Of a stretch of 64,000 bases of DNA, positions 62,090-64,000 are shown piece by piece. Position numbers and translations under genes: made by a program. Within the stretch, counting starts at the first letter, position 1. Each line of letters starts with the position of its first letter. The notes beneath the pieces were generated by a model. The model did not search any database, had not been told where the DNA came from, and saw only the letters and a list, made by a program, of their open reading frames with translations. The stretch lies in assembly GCF_016734765.1 (NCBI RefSeq), contig NZ_JAERQE010000026.1, forward strand, positions 1 to 64,000. Reading direction: 5' to 3'. Source of the stretch: Microvirga soli (lineage in GTDB: Bacteria > Pseudomonadota > Alphaproteobacteria > Rhizobiales > Beijerinckiaceae).

Positions 62090-62179
62090 GGCGGCACCGC
62101 TAAGCCGTTGATTCTACAGCAACCGGCCAACGTGAGCTCGCCAGTATAAACAAGTAAAAACCGAGTTTGCGACAGAACC
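62037..62179. mobile_element. 143-bp mini-element with IS6-type ends
   Basis: Perfect 18-bp inverted repeats (GGTTCTGTCGCAAACTCG, 62037-62054 and inverted 62162-62179) enclose ~107 bases with no transposase. The ends match the IS6-family form. It is either a MITE-like derivative or an internally deleted element. No 8-bp target duplication is visible. Confidence 0.65.
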
Positions 62180-62292
62180 CGTTGCTTTCCGTTTGGTTGG
62201 GGCCATCATGTCCAGCAAAGTCGGATCTCACTTTCGCGCTCGATGATCCAAGTGGTTAGCCCCTGCTTAGGCGAAGTCGGGCCGGGAGCAGG

Positions 62293-63375
62293 TCAAGTCA
62301 GGCGACCGCGGGCGGCGACCGACAATTCGCCGACGATCTGGTCTCCACGCAAGGCGATCAGCCGATCCACCATGTTCACTACCACGCAGACATGGTTCGG
62401 CACGATGCGCACCACGTCGCCGATGTTCGGGCGGTCGTTGCAGGCGGAGAGATCGAGGAAGCCGTGCTCCTCGGCAAAGCGGGCGATCTTGGCCTGGGGG
62501 TGCTCGAGGATCAGGCCGTGCCCTTCCAGGCCGCCGGTATCGCTCGTCAGGGTCTTCGAGCCGGAATCGAGGATGCCTCGCTCAGGGCCTGCCCGACTGA
62601 CCACCGTCGCATAGACCGTCAGGGCGCAATCCTCCAACCCTGCGACGCCGGCCGCCAGCATCATGCGGTCGTTGAAAACGGACGTCCCGGCCCGGTGCTC
62701 CGTCACGCCCCTGATCTTGCCGAGATTGGGCAGGTTGGGGGTTCCGCCCGAGGAGACGATGCGGGGCTCGAGGCCCATCTCCCGGACGCCGGCGGTCGCC
62801 GCATCGAGGAAGGTCTGCGTCTCGGCCATGACGTTCTCCGGCGGGTACAGCATGAAGCCGGCAAACGAGAGTCCGGGCCGGGCGGCGATGTCCCGGGCGA
62901 GCGCAACGGCCTCCGCCACCGTCTCGACCCCGGCCCGCTTGCGCCCAGTGTCGCATTCTACGACCACGTCCAGATCCCGGCCTGCGATCGCGGCTGCCTG
63001 CGGCAGGCCAGCGACGACCACTGGATTGTCGGCCGCAACCGTGACCTTCGTGCGCGACAGCAGCCGGCCGAGGCGGCCCAGCTTCTCCTCGCCCAGGATG
63101 TTGTACGAGATCAGGATGTCGTCGTGGCCGCTCTCGGCCATGACCTCGGCTTCCCCGAGCTTCTGGCAGGTGATGCCGCGAGCGCCCGCGTCGCGCTGCA
63201 TGGCGGCGATGACGGGGCTCTTGTGCGTCTTGATGTGAGGCCGGCTGGCGATGCCGGCCGCATCGCACAGGGCCTGCACCCGAGCGATGTTGCGCTCGAC
63301 GACGTCGAGATCGACCACCACCGCAGGCGTCCCGAACCGGCGTGCAACTTCGGCCTTTAGGGCTTCAATGCTCAT
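62293..63375 (-). CDS. D-threonine aldolase/D-serine dehydratase-like PLP enzyme
   Basis: A 360-aa fold-III PLP enzyme. The PLP Lys is in RPHIKTHKSPVIA (~54), the barrel shows VVVECDTGRKRAGV, and the C-terminal domain ends with PNHVCVVVN, whose His and Cys bind a metal in this family. It would cleave D-threonine-like or D-3-hydroxy amino acids or dehydrate D-serine. Operon with RidA and an amidohydrolase. Confidence 0.85.
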   Translation of the reverse strand: MSIEALKAEVARRFGTPAVVVDLDVVERNIARVQALCDAAGIASRPHIKTHKSPVIAAMQRDAGARGITCQKLGEAEVMAESGHDDILISYNILGEEKLGRLGRLLSRTKVTVAADNPVVVAGLPQAAAIAGRDLDVVVECDTGRKRAGVETVAEAVALARDIAARPGLSFAGFMLYPPENVMAETQTFLDAATAGVREMGLEPRIVSSGGTPNLPNLGKIRGVTEHRAGTSVFNDRMMLAAGVAGLEDCALTVYATVVSRAGPERGILDSGSKTLTSDTGGLEGHGLILEHPQAKIARFAEEHGFLDLSACNDRPNIGDVVRIVPNHVCVVVNMVDRLIALRGDQIVGELSVAARGRLT

Positions 63376-63386
63376 GGCTGTCCTTT

Positions 63387-63848
63387 TCAGTCCCGAACGA
63401 GAAGAATGGCCTCAATCTCGACAGTCATCCGGTTGGGCAGCGATCCCATTCCGACGGCCGCGCGAGCATGACGCCCGGCTTCGCCTAGCACCTCCACGAG
63501 GAAATCCGAGCACCCGTTGATAACCTTGGGATGGTCAGAGAAATCCGGCTCCGCATTGACCATGCCGAGCAGTTTCACAACGGCATCAATGCGGCTCAGT
63601 TCGCCAAGGGCTGATTTCGCCACCGCGAGCAAATTAAGACCCGTCAGACGGGCATCCTCATAGGCCTCCTCGATGGTCGCGTCTCGACCGAGGCGGCCTG
63701 GCCGGTATGTTCCGTCGGCGCGCTTGGGGCCTTGGCCGGAGAGATACAGGAGGTTTCCGGCGAAGCGGTATGGCACATAATTGGCGACCGGGATCGGAGC
63801 CTCGGGCAACACAAGACCCAGAGCAGCAATTCTTTCTTCGGGCGTCAT
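63387..63848 (-). CDS. RidA-family imine/enamine deaminase
   Basis: A 153-aa RidA (YjgF) family protein of the longer subgroup. YLSGQGPKRADG, the NLLAVAKSALGELSRID region and RAAVGMGSLPNRMTVEIEA match the family, with the usual Arg in the active-site region. RidA proteins hydrolyse reactive 2-aminoacrylate-type imines made by PLP dehydratases, which fits the next gene. AAGGAGA precedes ATG 63848. Confidence 0.88.
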   Translation of the reverse strand: MTPEERIAALGLVLPEAPIPVANYVPYRFAGNLLYLSGQGPKRADGTYRPGRLGRDATIEEAYEDARLTGLNLLAVAKSALGELSRIDAVVKLLGMVNAEPDFSDHPKVINGCSDFLVEVLGEAGRHARAAVGMGSLPNRMTVEIEAILLVRD

Positions 63849-63861
63849 ATTCCGTCTCCTT

Positions 63862-64000
63862 TCAAGCTTCGTGCCACACTTGACCGTTGATGACGACGCC
63901 CGTGGCCACGAGGCGGCTTTCTCCGGAAAGAGTTTCCCCAGTGGAGTCAACGTAGTCGAAGGCACCGTTCTGCAGCTCCAGAATCGATGCATCGCCAGCG
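63862..64000 (-). CDS. Amidohydrolase/deacetylase family enzyme, 3' end only
   Basis: The last ~45 codons of a gene that runs off the window. GDASILELQNGAFDYVDSTG and ATGVVINGQVWHEA match the C-terminal beta-sandwich of amidohydrolase/deacetylase-family metallohydrolases. It lies 13 bases upstream of RidA, so the three genes form one operon. Confidence 0.65.
   Translation of the reverse strand, partial: AGDASILELQNGAFDYVDSTGETLSGESRLVATGVVINGQVWHEA

Noticed and set aside
1..64000. CRISPR arrays, tRNA or rRNA genes
   Set aside because: No regularly spaced direct repeats and no tRNA- or rRNA-like segments were seen by eye; a covariance-model scan would be decisive.

Overview
The window is high-GC DNA from an alphaproteobacterium, most likely a Hyphomicrobiales (rhizobial or Microvirga/Methylobacterium-like) strain. 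Supporting signs are the imuA-imuB-dnaE2 mutasome cassette behind a GAAC-N7-GAAC (alphaproteobacterial LexA) box, many TRAP and peptide/amino-acid ABC transporters with dedicated LysR, GntR, LacI, IclR and XRE-cupin regulators, and mixed IS5, IS110, IS6, IS3 and IS630 elements. It reads like an accessory region of a chromosome or megaplasmid. No rRNA, tRNA or CRISPR array was seen.

Region 1 (1-15,630) is a mobile-element-bounded island. An IS5-family element lies at the left edge, and nested IS6/IS3 fragments plus a broken tyrosine recombinase lie at the right. Between them, all on the minus strand, is a cassette I cannot match to any described system. In transcription order it holds: a short Cys-containing ORF; an unknown ~250-aa protein (copy B); a 1075-aa protein joining an Amidase_3 domain, two glucosaminidase domains, a DUF5675-like domain and ankyrin repeats; a subtilase; a small I9-propeptide-like gene that is frameshifted; a gene truncated by an IS110/IS1111 element; a second copy (A) of the unknown protein; a possible small broken gene; and a 929-aa fusion of a trypsin-like protease with a purple-acid-phosphatase-like phosphoesterase. 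Intact catalytic motifs, short gaps and ATGA overlaps mark it as one or two operons built around peptidases and wall hydrolases. None of the large enzymes has a visible export signal.

Region 2 (15,900-27,600) is catabolic. A LysR/FAD-oxidoreductase divergent pair is followed by an Amadori-product (fructosamine) module: a GntR-UTRA regulator, FrlB-like SIS deglycase, FrlD-like PfkB kinase, LacI regulator, a DctPQM TRAP transporter and an ornithine-cyclodeaminase-family enzyme. Palindromes upstream of frlB, frlD and the TRAP operon suggest dual control by GntR and LacI. Two decayed gene ends (MFS transporter, DapA family) follow.

Region 3 (27,550-52,500) is nitrogen and peptide scavenging. It holds an IclR-linked polar amino-acid ABC transporter with a HutG-like hydrolase; a peptide ABC transporter with an M81 peptidase and a DadA-like oxidase; a gamma-glutamyltransferase; an XRE-cupin regulator divergent from a D-aminopeptidase-like serine hydrolase; a second peptide ABC transporter; and an N-acyl-D-amino-acid deacylase overlapping a COG0523 metallochaperone. 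With the D-threonine-aldolase-like enzyme, RidA and amidohydrolase at the right edge (62,293-64,000), the theme is uptake and breakdown of peptides containing D- or gamma-linked amino acids.

Region 4 (52,550-62,200) carries IS5 and IS630 remnants, a stand-alone M41-like zinc peptidase, the SOS mutasome, an MNT/HEPN-type toxin-antitoxin pair and a 143-bp IS6-type mini-element.
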